Below, piece after piece: positions 1 through 7,408 of a DNA stretch of 15,387 bases (the stretch's first letter is position 1; each line of letters begins with the position of its first letter). Under the pieces are notes generated by a model. The model made no database searches and was not told where the DNA came from. It saw only the letters and a program-made list of their open reading frames with translations. The stretch comes from Desulfocapsaceae bacterium (GTDB lineage Bacteria; Desulfobacterota; Desulfobulbia; Desulfobulbales; Desulfocapsaceae). The position numbers and the translations under genes were made by a program. The stretch is taken from NCBI GenBank assembly GCA_029934775.1, contig JAOZLO010000012.1, positions 1 through 15,387 of the forward strand. The letters are read 5' to 3'.

Positions 1-55
1 ATACATTCCTCTGTTTCTTGTTTTTTATGACAGGAATTAGGGAGTAAGGCACTAA

Positions 56-1135
56 ATGTTATATCATTTCCTATACCCTTTGCATTCCGTTTTTTCAGGA
101 TTTAATGTTTTTCGATACATTACCCTGCGCTCAATTGGAGGAGCAGTGACCGCCTTTCTGATAGTTCTTGTTCTTGGACCTCTTTTTATCCGCATGATGC
201 GTCGGTTGCAGATTGGCCAGGTAATCCGGGATGATGGCCCGGAAACACACCTTGCAAAGCGGGGTGTCCCAACGATGGGAGGAGTGTTAATTCTTTTTGC
301 AATTACAATGGCAACGGTCTTGTGGGCGCGTCTTGACAACCCTCTCGTCTGGCTGGGATTGTTTGTTACTCTGTTTTACGGTGGTATCGGTTTTGTTGAT
401 GATTACAGGAAAATAAAAAAACAGAATTCAAAAGGATTGAGTGCGAAAGGGAAACTTGTACTTCAGGTAATTGGTGGTTCGGTTGTTGGTCTTTTTATTT
501 TTCTGCATCCGGATTTTGATGGCCATTTAAGTATCCCATTTTTGAAAAACTTTCAACCTGATCTCGGTTGGTTTTATGTGATCTTCGCAGTTATAGTAAT
601 TGTTGGCGCGTCCAATGCGGTTAACCTTACAGATGGTCTGGATGGCCTCGCGGCAGGCCCTACCATTGTCACTGCTGCAGTCTATCTGGTATTCTCCTAC
701 CTGGCCGGGCATGTAGTGTTGGCTGAATACCTCCAGCTGCCATACGTTGCTGGCAGTGGTGAGTTGGCCATTTTCTGTGGTGCAATTTTTGGAGGATGCC
801 TTGGTTTTCTCTGGTTTAATGCCTTTCCTGCACAGATGTTTATGGGGGATGTCGGTTCGTTAGCTCTGGGAGGTGCCCTGGGATCAATAGCTATTATAAT
901 TAAACAGGAATTCTTGCTGGCTATAGTTGGCGGAATTTTTGTGATGGAAGCGTTGTCAGTCATAATGCAGGTAGGCTATTTTAAAATGACCCATGGTAAA
1001 CGAATATTTCTGATGGCTCCTTTTCATCATCATTTTGAAAAAAAAGGATGGCATGAACCTAAAATAGTTGTCAGGTTTTGGATTGTTACCATTATTCTCG
1101 GACTTTTTGCAGTTGCCACACTGAAACTAAGATAG
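56..1135 (+). CDS. mraY: MraY, phospho-MurNAc-pentapeptide transferase
   Basis: This integral membrane enzyme transfers phospho-MurNAc-pentapeptide from UDP to undecaprenyl phosphate, forming lipid I on the cytoplasmic face of the inner membrane. The 359 residues match the usual family length of about 360. The family's acidic and histidine motifs are visible: GFVDDYRK with D115-D116, NLTDGLDGLA with D193 and D196, FMGDVGS with D265, and the HHH triplet at 324-326 in APFHHHFEKKGW. Many hydrophobic segments run throughout, consistent with the ten-helix fold. The ATG at 56 follows a purine-rich stretch (TAAGG) at a normal distance. The stop TAG at 1133-1135 lies inside the 8-bp target repeat GATAGTGG of the inserted element at 1139. 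Before that insertion the stop probably overlapped the murD start. The 55 bases upstream carry no readable gene end that I can assign; murF would be usual there. Confidence 0.97.
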   Translation: MLYHFLYPLHSVFSGFNVFRYITLRSIGGAVTAFLIVLVLGPLFIRMMRRLQIGQVIRDDGPETHLAKRGVPTMGGVLILFAITMATVLWARLDNPLVWLGLFVTLFYGGIGFVDDYRKIKKQNSKGLSAKGKLVLQVIGGSVVGLFIFLHPDFDGHLSIPFLKNFQPDLGWFYVIFAVIVIVGASNAVNLTDGLDGLAAGPTIVTAAVYLVFSYLAGHVVLAEYLQLPYVAGSGELAIFCGAIFGGCLGFLWFNAFPAQMFMGDVGSLALGGALGSIAIIIKQEFLLAIVGGIFVMEALSVIMQVGYFKMTHGKRIFLMAPFHHHFEKKGWHEPKIVVRFWIVTIILGLFAVATLKLR

Positions 1136-1138
1136 TGG

Positions 1139-1260
1139 GTAACTGCTTACGTATGACTTTTACGCGGCACCGGCCTGCCTGCAAAAATCTACGGCACCCT
1201 GTAAACAGTTATAAGTACAGAAGTTAGCGAAGATCAGATGCTTACCCCATGAGTAGTTAT
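1139..1260 (+). mobile_element. Family A miniature element, copy 1 (IS66-like MITE, internally deleted)
   Basis: This is a 122-bp copy of a 158-bp repeat also found at 3757-4060 and, reversed, at 15224-15381. It begins GTAACTGC and ends GTAGTTAT. It is flanked by a perfect 8-bp direct repeat, GATAGTGG, at 1131-1138 and 1261-1268, which marks it as a transposed insertion. It lacks 36 bp near its left end. In the full copies this stretch is bounded by two CTGCT words, so the loss looks like slippage between short direct repeats. It encodes no protein. GTAA termini with an 8-bp target duplication are the known pattern of IS66-family elements, so I infer a non-autonomous IS66 derivative. It fills the mraY-murD gap and overlaps the first two bases of the murD ATG. 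Confidence 0.9.
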
Positions 1261-2647
1261 GATAGTGGATAATAAACTTCAAATATTACCCGGAGCTAAA
1301 GTCGCTGTGTTGGGATTTGGGGTATCTGGAAGAGCAGCTGTTAAGTACGCTTTACAGCAGGGGGCAGAAGTTTTTGTCTCCGATATCAGGCCGGAAGAAA
1401 ACGTAATTGTCCAGGAGACAGATGCTTTCGATGGGGATGATATCTGCTGGGAGAGAGGGAAAAACACAGTAGAGTTTCTGGCTCAGGCAGACATAGTCAT
1501 AGTAAGTCCCGGTATCAGTGTTGGATCGCCATTGATAGATGAATTGCGGTTCAAAGGGATAACCATCGCCGGTGAACTGGCATTTGCCGATGCTCGGATA
1601 AATAAGCCGATAGTTGCTGTTACCGGCACAAACGGGAAAACCACTGTCACCACACTTATTGGGGGAATGTTGAAAAAAGCTGGATTGCGGGTTTTTATTG
1701 GTGGCAATATAGGAACCTCGCTTTTTGAATACCTGAGTGATCCGAAGGGTTATGATATTGTTGTTCTTGAGGTATCAAGTTTTCAGCTTGCGACTGCAGG
1801 AGATTTTTCTCCTCACGTTGCAGTGTTGCTCAATGTCAGCCCTGATCATATTGACTGGCATGGAAGCTTTAGAAAATATTGTGAGGCCAAGATGAAAATA
1901 TTTTCCTGTCAGAAAAATGGTGATGTGTCCATTATCAATGGTGATGATCCTGACTGCAGACGACTATCCGAAAAGAAGGTATCTGATATCCTGTTTTTTG
2001 GTGTCGATAAAAAATTTGAGGGTAGGATATCAGAGAGCGATGTTGTATTGTCTGCAGACGGTGAAAAAGAAGTATACCGTCTCGGCTCAACTTCATTGAA
2101 AAATCGTATAGGTCTTTATAACAGTGCACCAGCTATCATCACTGCAAGGCGTCTTGGCTGTACACAGCTGCAGATTCAAAGTGTACTGGACACATTTTCA
2201 TCTCTGGAGCACAGGATGGAATATGTTGCAAATATCGGGGGTGTCACCTATTACAACGATTCAAAAGCGACCAATACCGGGGCAGTTGCCGCAGCCCTCA
2301 GTCAACTGGAAGAAAAGGTAGTTCTCATAGCGGGCGGACGTCATAAAGGTGATGACTATAGTCTCTTGATCCAGAGTGTGGTTGAGAGAGTGAAGACACT
2401 GGTTGTAATAGGTGAGTCTTCTGACAGTATTGAGAAGGCTCTTGGGGAGACTGTTGATATTGTCAGAGCGAAATCAATGAAAGATGCGGTGGGAAAGGCT
2501 GCAGAAATCGCTGATGCGGGGGACGTCGTTTTGCTTTCTCCCGCCTGTTCCAGTTTTGACATGTTCGCCGGATATGATCAACGGGGGAGAGTGTTTAAGG
2601 AGGAAGTAAAAGCGCTTCGAAAACCAGACGAAATGGAGACCAGGTAA
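1259..2647 (+). CDS. murD: MurD, UDP-MurNAc-L-alanine:D-glutamate ligase
   Basis: This cytoplasmic ATP-dependent ligase adds D-glutamate to UDP-MurNAc-L-Ala. It is 462 residues long, within the family range. The N-terminal Rossmann-like domain starts at VAVLGFGVSGRAA (residues 15-27). The Mur ligase P-loop GTNGKTT lies at 123-129. The central domain contains NVSPDHIDWHGS, and the C-terminal domain carries YNDSKATNTGA, AGGRHKG and SPACSSFDMFAGYDQRG, all typical of MurD. The start is unusual. The ATG at 1259 takes its A and T from the last two bases of the inserted element and its G from the target repeat. The in-frame GTG at 1265 is probably the ancestral start, which would have formed a TAGTG overlap with the mraY stop. 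No Shine-Dalgarno sequence is seen upstream of either. The stop TAA is directly followed by the murG start; ftsW, often found here, is absent. Confidence 0.96.
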   Translation: MIVDNKLQILPGAKVAVLGFGVSGRAAVKYALQQGAEVFVSDIRPEENVIVQETDAFDGDDICWERGKNTVEFLAQADIVIVSPGISVGSPLIDELRFKGITIAGELAFADARINKPIVAVTGTNGKTTVTTLIGGMLKKAGLRVFIGGNIGTSLFEYLSDPKGYDIVVLEVSSFQLATAGDFSPHVAVLLNVSPDHIDWHGSFRKYCEAKMKIFSCQKNGDVSIINGDDPDCRRLSEKKVSDILFFGVDKKFEGRISESDVVLSADGEKEVYRLGSTSLKNRIGLYNSAPAIITARRLGCTQLQIQSVLDTFSSLEHRMEYVANIGGVTYYNDSKATNTGAVAAALSQLEEKVVLIAGGRHKGDDYSLLIQSVVERVKTLVVIGESSDSIEKALGETVDIVRAKSMKDAVGKAAEIADAGDVVLLSPACSSFDMFAGYDQRGRVFKEEVKALRKPDEMETR

Positions 2648-3760
2648 GTGGCTCGAGGAGGGAAACCAATTCGGTTGTTACTGACAGGAGGAGGTACCGG
2701 AGGGCACCTGTTTCCGGCTGTTGCAACAGCTCAGGAATTTGTGAGACAGAGACCGGGAACCGAGATATTATTCGTGGGTACCCGGCGAAAAATGGATACA
2801 GAAAGTCTCATGGCATACGGTTTTGGTAATGAGTCTATTGTCTGTTATGGGTTGAAGGGAAAGAATATCTTACAACTTTTCAAGGCAGTTGCTACACTTC
2901 CATATTCGTATGTCCAGGCAGTGAGAATAATAAGAAAATTTAGCCCGGATATGATTTTGGGGGTTGGAGGTTATGTTACCGGTCCTGTTGTTGCTGCTGG
3001 TAAAAGTTGCGGAATTCCGACGCTGATACATGAGCAAAATTCGATTCCGGGATTGGCGAATCGTAAACTGGGAAAGATAGTAAACCGGGTGTGTCTCTCT
3101 TTGCCGGGCAGTGAAATTTATTTCCCTGCTGAAAAAACAGTTCACACCGGAAATCCTGTCAGGAAAAATATTCTTGATCTTCTTGAGAGCAAAAAACCGG
3201 TAAAAGAAACGGGAAAACTCACGGTGCTGGTACTTGGCGGTAGTCAGGGGGCTCAAATGTTGAACAATCTGGTCACAGAGGCTTTTCTTTTGCAAGATCA
3301 TAAACTGTCTTCAAAGGTTGACCTGATACACCAGACAGGAGAAAAAGATGCCGCAAAGGTTGCGGAATTGTATAAAAAAGCTGGGATAAAGGTGGAAGTG
3401 AAGCCTTTTTTTGAGCAGATGGATAGTGTATATGCAAAAGCTGATTTATTGGTATCCCGAGCTGGTGCAACTACTTTGTCAGAGATCGCTGTGCTTGGTA
3501 AGCCCGCAATTTTAGTTCCGTACCCTTATGCTGCTGATAATCATCAAACCAAAAACGGTGAATACTATGAACGGGGAGGCGGGGTATTGCTCTATCAAGA
3601 GAAAGATTTATCAGGAACTGCTCTGGCACAATGTATAGATGATCTTGCCTCTGACTCAAAACGACTGAAAATGATGGGAATCGCGATGAGGGAGCTTTCA
3701 TTTCCTGAAGCGGCCAAAAAGATTGTGGCCTGCTGCCTTGAGACCATTAATATTTCGTAA
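2648..3760 (+). CDS. murG: MurG, lipid II-forming GlcNAc transferase
   Basis: This peripheral inner-membrane glycosyltransferase (GT-B fold, family GT28) adds GlcNAc from UDP-GlcNAc to lipid I, giving lipid II. It has 370 residues; about 355-365 is usual. The N-terminal G-loop LTGGGTGGHLFPA lies at 12-24. The second glycine loop GVGGYVTGPVVAA, HEQNSIPGLANR, GGSQGAQMLN and the nucleotide-sugar region SRAGATTLSE follow in family order. The start is GTG at 2648, immediately after the murD stop, with GGAG about 10 bases upstream inside murD, so translation is probably coupled. The stop TAA at 3758-3760 comes from the first bases of an inserted miniature element (GTAACTGC). With the element and one 8-bp repeat removed, the frame would read TCT AAC TGA, so the insertion cost one C-terminal asparagine and left the fold intact. 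Confidence 0.97.
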   Translation: MARGGKPIRLLLTGGGTGGHLFPAVATAQEFVRQRPGTEILFVGTRRKMDTESLMAYGFGNESIVCYGLKGKNILQLFKAVATLPYSYVQAVRIIRKFSPDMILGVGGYVTGPVVAAGKSCGIPTLIHEQNSIPGLANRKLGKIVNRVCLSLPGSEIYFPAEKTVHTGNPVRKNILDLLESKKPVKETGKLTVLVLGGSQGAQMLNNLVTEAFLLQDHKLSSKVDLIHQTGEKDAAKVAELYKKAGIKVEVKPFFEQMDSVYAKADLLVSRAGATTLSEIAVLGKPAILVPYPYAADNHQTKNGEYYERGGGVLLYQEKDLSGTALAQCIDDLASDSKRLKMMGIAMRELSFPEAAKKIVACCLETINIS

Positions 3761-4060
3761 CTGCTCACAGGCCACCGCATCTTTCCGCGGTCACGCCTGC
3801 TTGCGTATGACTTATACGCGGCACAGGCCTGCCTGCAAAAACCTACGGCACCCTGTAAACAGTTACAAGTACAGGGTACCTTGCAAAATTAAGATTTTCG
3901 CTCAAAATCAAGGCATGAGAAAAAATTTTACCGCAGGCATATAGTTGATATCCCGAGGATAAAATTTTGAACATAACGCAGATGTTGGGCGAAAAGGGAA
4001 TTTTTCAAGGTACCCTACAGAGGTTAGTGAAGTTCAGATGTTTACCCCATGAGTAGTTAC
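3757..4060 (+). mobile_element. Family A miniature element, copy 2 (IS66-like MITE), interrupted by a nested element
   Basis: This is a full copy of the 158-bp repeat once the nested 142-bp element and its 4-bp duplicated target are subtracted (304 minus 146 equals 158). It is flanked by a perfect 8-bp direct repeat AATATTTC at 3749-3756 and 4061-4068. The ends are GTAACTGCTCACAGG on the left and, read inward on the other strand, GTAACTACTCATGGGG on the right. The first 110 bp, counted without the insert (3757-3866), form their own imperfect palindrome, because the inner motif near 3843-3866 is a third copy of the end sequence. Inside that lies the small hairpin GCGTATGACTTATACGC. It matches copy 3 at about 146 of 158 positions by eye. 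It separates murG from murC, which were probably only two bases apart before. Confidence 0.92.
3874..4015 (+). mobile_element. Family B miniature element nested in family A copy 2
   Basis: This 142-bp non-coding insertion has terminal inverted repeats GGGTACCTTGCAAAATT (3874-3890) and its near-complement at 3999-4015, matching at 16 of 17 bases. Weaker symmetry continues to about 33 bp (TTTTCGCTCAA on the left, TTTTCGCCCAA on the right arm). It is flanked by the 4-bp direct repeat TACA at 3870-3873 and 4016-4019. The uninterrupted family A copies have a single TACA or TACG at this spot, so the insertion is read directly from the sequence. Its core, including CATATAGTTGATAT at 3938-3951, recurs on the other strand of the element after ftsZ. 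I cannot assign a transposase family. Confidence 0.88.
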
Positions 4061-4077
4061 AATATTTCTAACTGAAA

Positions 4078-5472
4078 ATGCATAGAAAAACTAAACATAT
4101 ACATTTTGTCGGGATCGGTGGAATCGGTATGAGCGGTATTGCTGAATTGCTGTTGAATCTTGGCTATAAGGTATCAGGGTCGGATCTGAGCTGTTCTTCT
4201 ATTACAGAAAAGTTACAAAATATTGGTGGAGTAATTTATACAGGCCACAGGGGCGAATGGGTGGATGGTGCTGATGTTGTTGTTACCTCTTCGGCTATCG
4301 ATGCCTCTAATCCTGAAGTAAAAAAAGCCTTTGAAATGCATGTTCCTGTTATCCAGCGTGCGGAGATGCTGGCTGAATTGATGCGGTTGAAAAAATATGG
4401 CATTGCTGTTGCCGGTAGCCATGGAAAAACATCAACAACAGCCATGGTCAGCTGGATGCTGGCAAACGGTGGTTTGGACCCGACTATTGTAATCGGAGGT
4501 AAAGTTGATGCGCTCGGGGGGAATGCTAAACTTGGACAGGGCGAGTTTCTAGTGGCTGAAGCTGATGAAAGTGACGGCTCTTTTCTCAGGCTCTCACCTG
4601 TTCTGGAAGTTATAACAAATATTGATCTTGAACATCTCGACTATTACAGAAATATTGATCATATAAAAGAAACTTTTTTGGAATTTATCGACAAAGTACC
4701 TTTTTACGGTGGTGCTATAGTCTGCCTGGATGACGCGAACATTGCAGATATTCTGCCAAAAATAAGAAAACGTACAATCACCTATGGGTTGACCTCTCAG
4801 GCAGATGTTTATGGAGAGAATCTCTTTTTTAAAGATGGCAGGGTTCATTTTACTGTAAAAAGTGACGGGGAGGTAATGGGGGCCCTCTCTATCGTTCCTC
4901 CAGGAAAACACAATGTATACAATGCCCTGGCTGCAGTTTGTGTTGGTTTGGAACTGCAGATGCCGTTCACAACTATTCAGGCCGGTTTAGAGAGTTTTGA
5001 AGGCGTTCAGCGTAGAATGCAGAGAAAGGGAGTTTGTAAAGGGATAACAGTAGTTGATGATTATGGGCACCATCCTACTGAAATAAGGGCAACTCTATCA
5101 GCAATAAAAGATGCGTGGCCGGAAAAACGACTGGTCGTTCTCTTTCAACCACACAGATACACAAGAACTAAAGCTTTGTTCAACGAGTTTCAGACTTGCT
5201 TTCATAAGGCAGACTTTTTAGTTATGACTGATATTTATGCGGCGAGTGAGCCCCCTCTTGACGGTGTGACAGCTGTAGGGTTGCTGGAGGCGACCAGAAA
5301 ACATGGTCAAAGACACACCTTATATGTGGAAGAGCTTGAGAGTATGGCGGTAGAGCTGTTACCCTGTCTCCGGGAAGGGGATCTTGTGTTGACCCTTGGA
5401 GCTGGAAATATTGCCAAGGTTGGTGAAGATCTACTGGATGTTCTGGCAATATCGACAGGAGAAAAACCATGA
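4078..5472 (+). CDS. murC: MurC, UDP-MurNAc:L-alanine ligase
   Basis: This cytoplasmic ATP-dependent ligase joins L-alanine to UDP-MurNAc, the first step of stem-peptide assembly. It has 464 residues; the family range is about 450-490. The N-terminal nucleotide-binding motif [15 protein letters not shown] lies at 9-23. The ATP P-loop GSHGKTSTT is at 113-121. Further MurC motifs are [30 protein letters not shown] and FQPHRYTRT. The ATG at 4078 has no clear Shine-Dalgarno sequence. Upstream lies the TAACTGAAA remnant, which held the murG stop before the element at 3757 inserted; murC was then probably read by coupling with murG and now stands 317 bp away. It overlaps murB by four bases (ATGA). 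Confidence 0.97.
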   Translation: MHRKTKHIHFVGIGGIGMSGIAELLLNLGYKVSGSDLSCSSITEKLQNIGGVIYTGHRGEWVDGADVVVTSSAIDASNPEVKKAFEMHVPVIQRAEMLAELMRLKKYGIAVAGSHGKTSTTAMVSWMLANGGLDPTIVIGGKVDALGGNAKLGQGEFLVAEADESDGSFLRLSPVLEVITNIDLEHLDYYRNIDHIKETFLEFIDKVPFYGGAIVCLDDANIADILPKIRKRTITYGLTSQADVYGENLFFKDGRVHFTVKSDGEVMGALSIVPPGKHNVYNALAAVCVGLELQMPFTTIQAGLESFEGVQRRMQRKGVCKGITVVDDYGHHPTEIRATLSAIKDAWPEKRLVVLFQPHRYTRTKALFNEFQTCFHKADFLVMTDIYAASEPPLDGVTAVGLLEATRKHGQRHTLYVEELESMAVELLPCLREGDLVLTLGAGNIAKVGEDLLDVLAISTGEKP

Positions 5473-6392
5473 ATATCGCTCAGCAGGAGACTCTAGCGAC
5501 TCTGGTTTCGCATCCGGTGGAGTGGAATTGTCCATTAAGCAGGTATACTTCGTTTTCGATCGGTGGGCCTGCAAGTGCGATTATTACAATAGACAGGAGA
5601 GATGAGCTACCTCTTCTGCTTAATTTTTTTGTCAAAGAAAAAGTAGAGTGGAGGGTTATCGGCAGGGGAACCAATCTGCTGGTAAAAGATTCCGGTTTTC
5701 CTGGTGTGATATTGATATTAGGCAAAGAATTTAAAACCATTTCCTCCAGCCTTGAAGAAAGCCCTGATAATGTTGAGGTGAAGGCCGGGGGAGGCTGCAG
5801 TCTCAGCCATTTTTCATCCGTTTGTATGGACAGGGAACTTACGGGATTGGAATTCGCCAGTGGTATTCCGGGAACTGTGGGTGGGGCTGCCATTATGAAT
5901 GCCGGAGCCTGGGGTGAAAAGATATCAACAATAATAGAAAGTATTACTCTTGCAACTGCTGATGGGGAGCAGACAATAACCAGAAAGAACCTGGATTTTG
6001 GTTATAGATGCTGGAACAATTATACGATGTTTGACAATAAGGCTGTCGTCACAAAGGTTACGTTCCGGTTACGTCGAGAAAATCTGGAAAAGATAAAAGA
6101 GCGCTGTCAGATTCTTCAGAAAAAAAGAAGAAAAAATCAGCCTGGCGGTTACGCAAATGCTGGCTCATTTTTCAAAAACCCGGTAAATGACAGTGCAGGC
6201 AGATTGATTGAGACGAGTGGGTTGAAGGGATTGAAAATAGGAGGAGCGATAGTGTCGGAAAAACATGCAAATTTTTTCGTTAATGATGGAGGTGCAACTG
6301 CTGCAGATATGGTTGCATTGATGCATAGTGTACAGAAAAAAGTCAAAAAAAATTGTGGAATAGATCTCGAACCCGAAGTTCATTTTATTTAA
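5469..6392 (+). CDS. murB: MurB, UDP-N-acetylenolpyruvoylglucosamine reductase
   Basis: This FAD-dependent reductase makes UDP-MurNAc from UDP-GlcNAc-enolpyruvate using NADPH in the cytoplasm. At 307 residues it is the shorter class common outside enterobacteria (E. coli MurB is about 342). The FAD-binding parts are [10 protein letters not shown] (26-35), [13 protein letters not shown] (64-76) and [18 protein letters not shown] (132-149). The family's active-site residues can be placed at R180 in FGYR, S233 in AGSFFKNP, and E303 in [24 protein letters not shown] precedes the C-terminus, as usual. The ATG at 5469 overlaps the murC stop in ATGA and follows GGAG at 5459-5462, a good ribosome binding site. 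ftsQ starts three bases after its stop; no ddl gene lies between them. Confidence 0.97.
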   Translation: MNIAQQETLATLVSHPVEWNCPLSRYTSFSIGGPASAIITIDRRDELPLLLNFFVKEKVEWRVIGRGTNLLVKDSGFPGVILILGKEFKTISSSLEESPDNVEVKAGGGCSLSHFSSVCMDRELTGLEFASGIPGTVGGAAIMNAGAWGEKISTIIESITLATADGEQTITRKNLDFGYRCWNNYTMFDNKAVVTKVTFRLRRENLEKIKERCQILQKKRRKNQPGGYANAGSFFKNPVNDSAGRLIETSGLKGLKIGGAIVSEKHANFFVNDGGATAADMVALMHSVQKKVKKNCGIDLEPEVHFI

Positions 6393-6394
6393 TA

Positions 6395-7402
6395 ATGAAG
6401 ATACTTTCTATTGTCAGGAATATTGTTGAGTCTTTTTTTAGAAAGAAGAAACCGGGGTTAGGTTTTCAGACGGGAGATTTTTCGCTTCGTGGTGTTCCCG
6501 GAGAGCAGGGACTGTACTCGCAGAGAAAAAACGGGAAATTCTCAAGGATCAGACATATATTTCGTGAAAAGAAAAGAAAGAAAAACGAGGGATATAGTCG
6601 ACCAGTTACAAAAACTAGGCTCATGAAGAGATGTATGACGCCTGTTTTTTTCATTGCAGTGGCCGGGGCGTTCTTTTTTTACGGAGGCGGGGCAAGGTTA
6701 GAAAAAAAGCTGGATTCTATTTCTTTTTTTCAGGTGAACGAAGTTATTATCTCTGGATGCAGAGTGACATCCGGGGATCAACTTCGTGAACTGGCAGGAA
6801 TTGTCCTTTACCAGACAAATATGATGGGCTTGGACACAGCACAGATTGAACGAGATCTGCAAAAAAACCCTTGGGTTTTCAGGGCAACAGTGAAAAGGAA
6901 CTGGCCATCAACTGTTGAAATAGAGATTGGGGAACATGTACCTGTTGCACTGCTCCACTCCACGGATACAGAACCTGATCAATTATATTACGTTGATAAA
7001 AAAGGTATTTCCTTCATGCCTGTTCCGGTAGGAGCAAATATTGATTTTCCAGTTATAACAGGATTGACAACGATAGAAAGTGTAGAGCTGAAGGATAAAG
7101 CATTAACTGAAATATTGCTCTTTTTACAGAAAGTAGGGATAAACGATCCACACTTACCGACTCAATCTGTTTCTGAGATATATGTGAATCCTGAAGGTGA
7201 GTTGGTCGTTTATCTGGTAGAATATCCGTTCCCGATCTTTTTTGGAAATGGTGACACCAGGAAGAAATATCAAAAACTTATACGTGTTCTTCGGGCTCTT
7301 TACAAGAAAGAGCGTGGTGAGGAGATAATCTCCAGTGTTGAATATATTCGAATGGACTATTTTAACAATAAAGTGCTTGTTGCACAGAGTGGATCAGGTT
7401 GA
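6395..7402 (+). CDS. ftsQ: FtsQ/DivIB cell division protein
   Basis: This bitopic inner-membrane divisome protein links early and late division proteins; family members bind FtsB and FtsL. From the ATG at 6395 it has 335 residues. An unusually long and basic cytoplasmic tail (1-80, rich in K and R) precedes one membrane segment, MTPVFFIAVAGAFFFYGG (81-98). A POTRA domain follows at about 111-181: FQVNEVIISGC, the NMMGLD loop, and NPWVFRATVKRNWPSTVEIEI. The rest is the periplasmic FtsQ region. The frame is open further up to a TTG at 6353 inside murB, but ATG 6395 beside the murB stop is more likely. No clear Shine-Dalgarno sequence is present, so coupling with murB is probable. An internal ATG at 6623 (M77) would give a tail of ordinary length. 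Confidence 0.93.
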   Translation: MKILSIVRNIVESFFRKKKPGLGFQTGDFSLRGVPGEQGLYSQRKNGKFSRIRHIFREKKRKKNEGYSRPVTKTRLMKRCMTPVFFIAVAGAFFFYGGGARLEKKLDSISFFQVNEVIISGCRVTSGDQLRELAGIVLYQTNMMGLDTAQIERDLQKNPWVFRATVKRNWPSTVEIEIGEHVPVALLHSTDTEPDQLYYVDKKGISFMPVPVGANIDFPVITGLTTIESVELKDKALTEILLFLQKVGINDPHLPTQSVSEIYVNPEGELVVYLVEYPFPIFFGNGDTRKKYQKLIRVLRALYKKERGEEIISSVEYIRMDYFNNKVLVAQSGSG

Positions 7403-7408
7403 CCAGGA

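Noticed and set aside
1..55. Possible murF 3' end before mraY
   Set aside because: All three plus frames stop within the first 47 bases and none shows a recognisable MurF C-terminus in so short a stretch.
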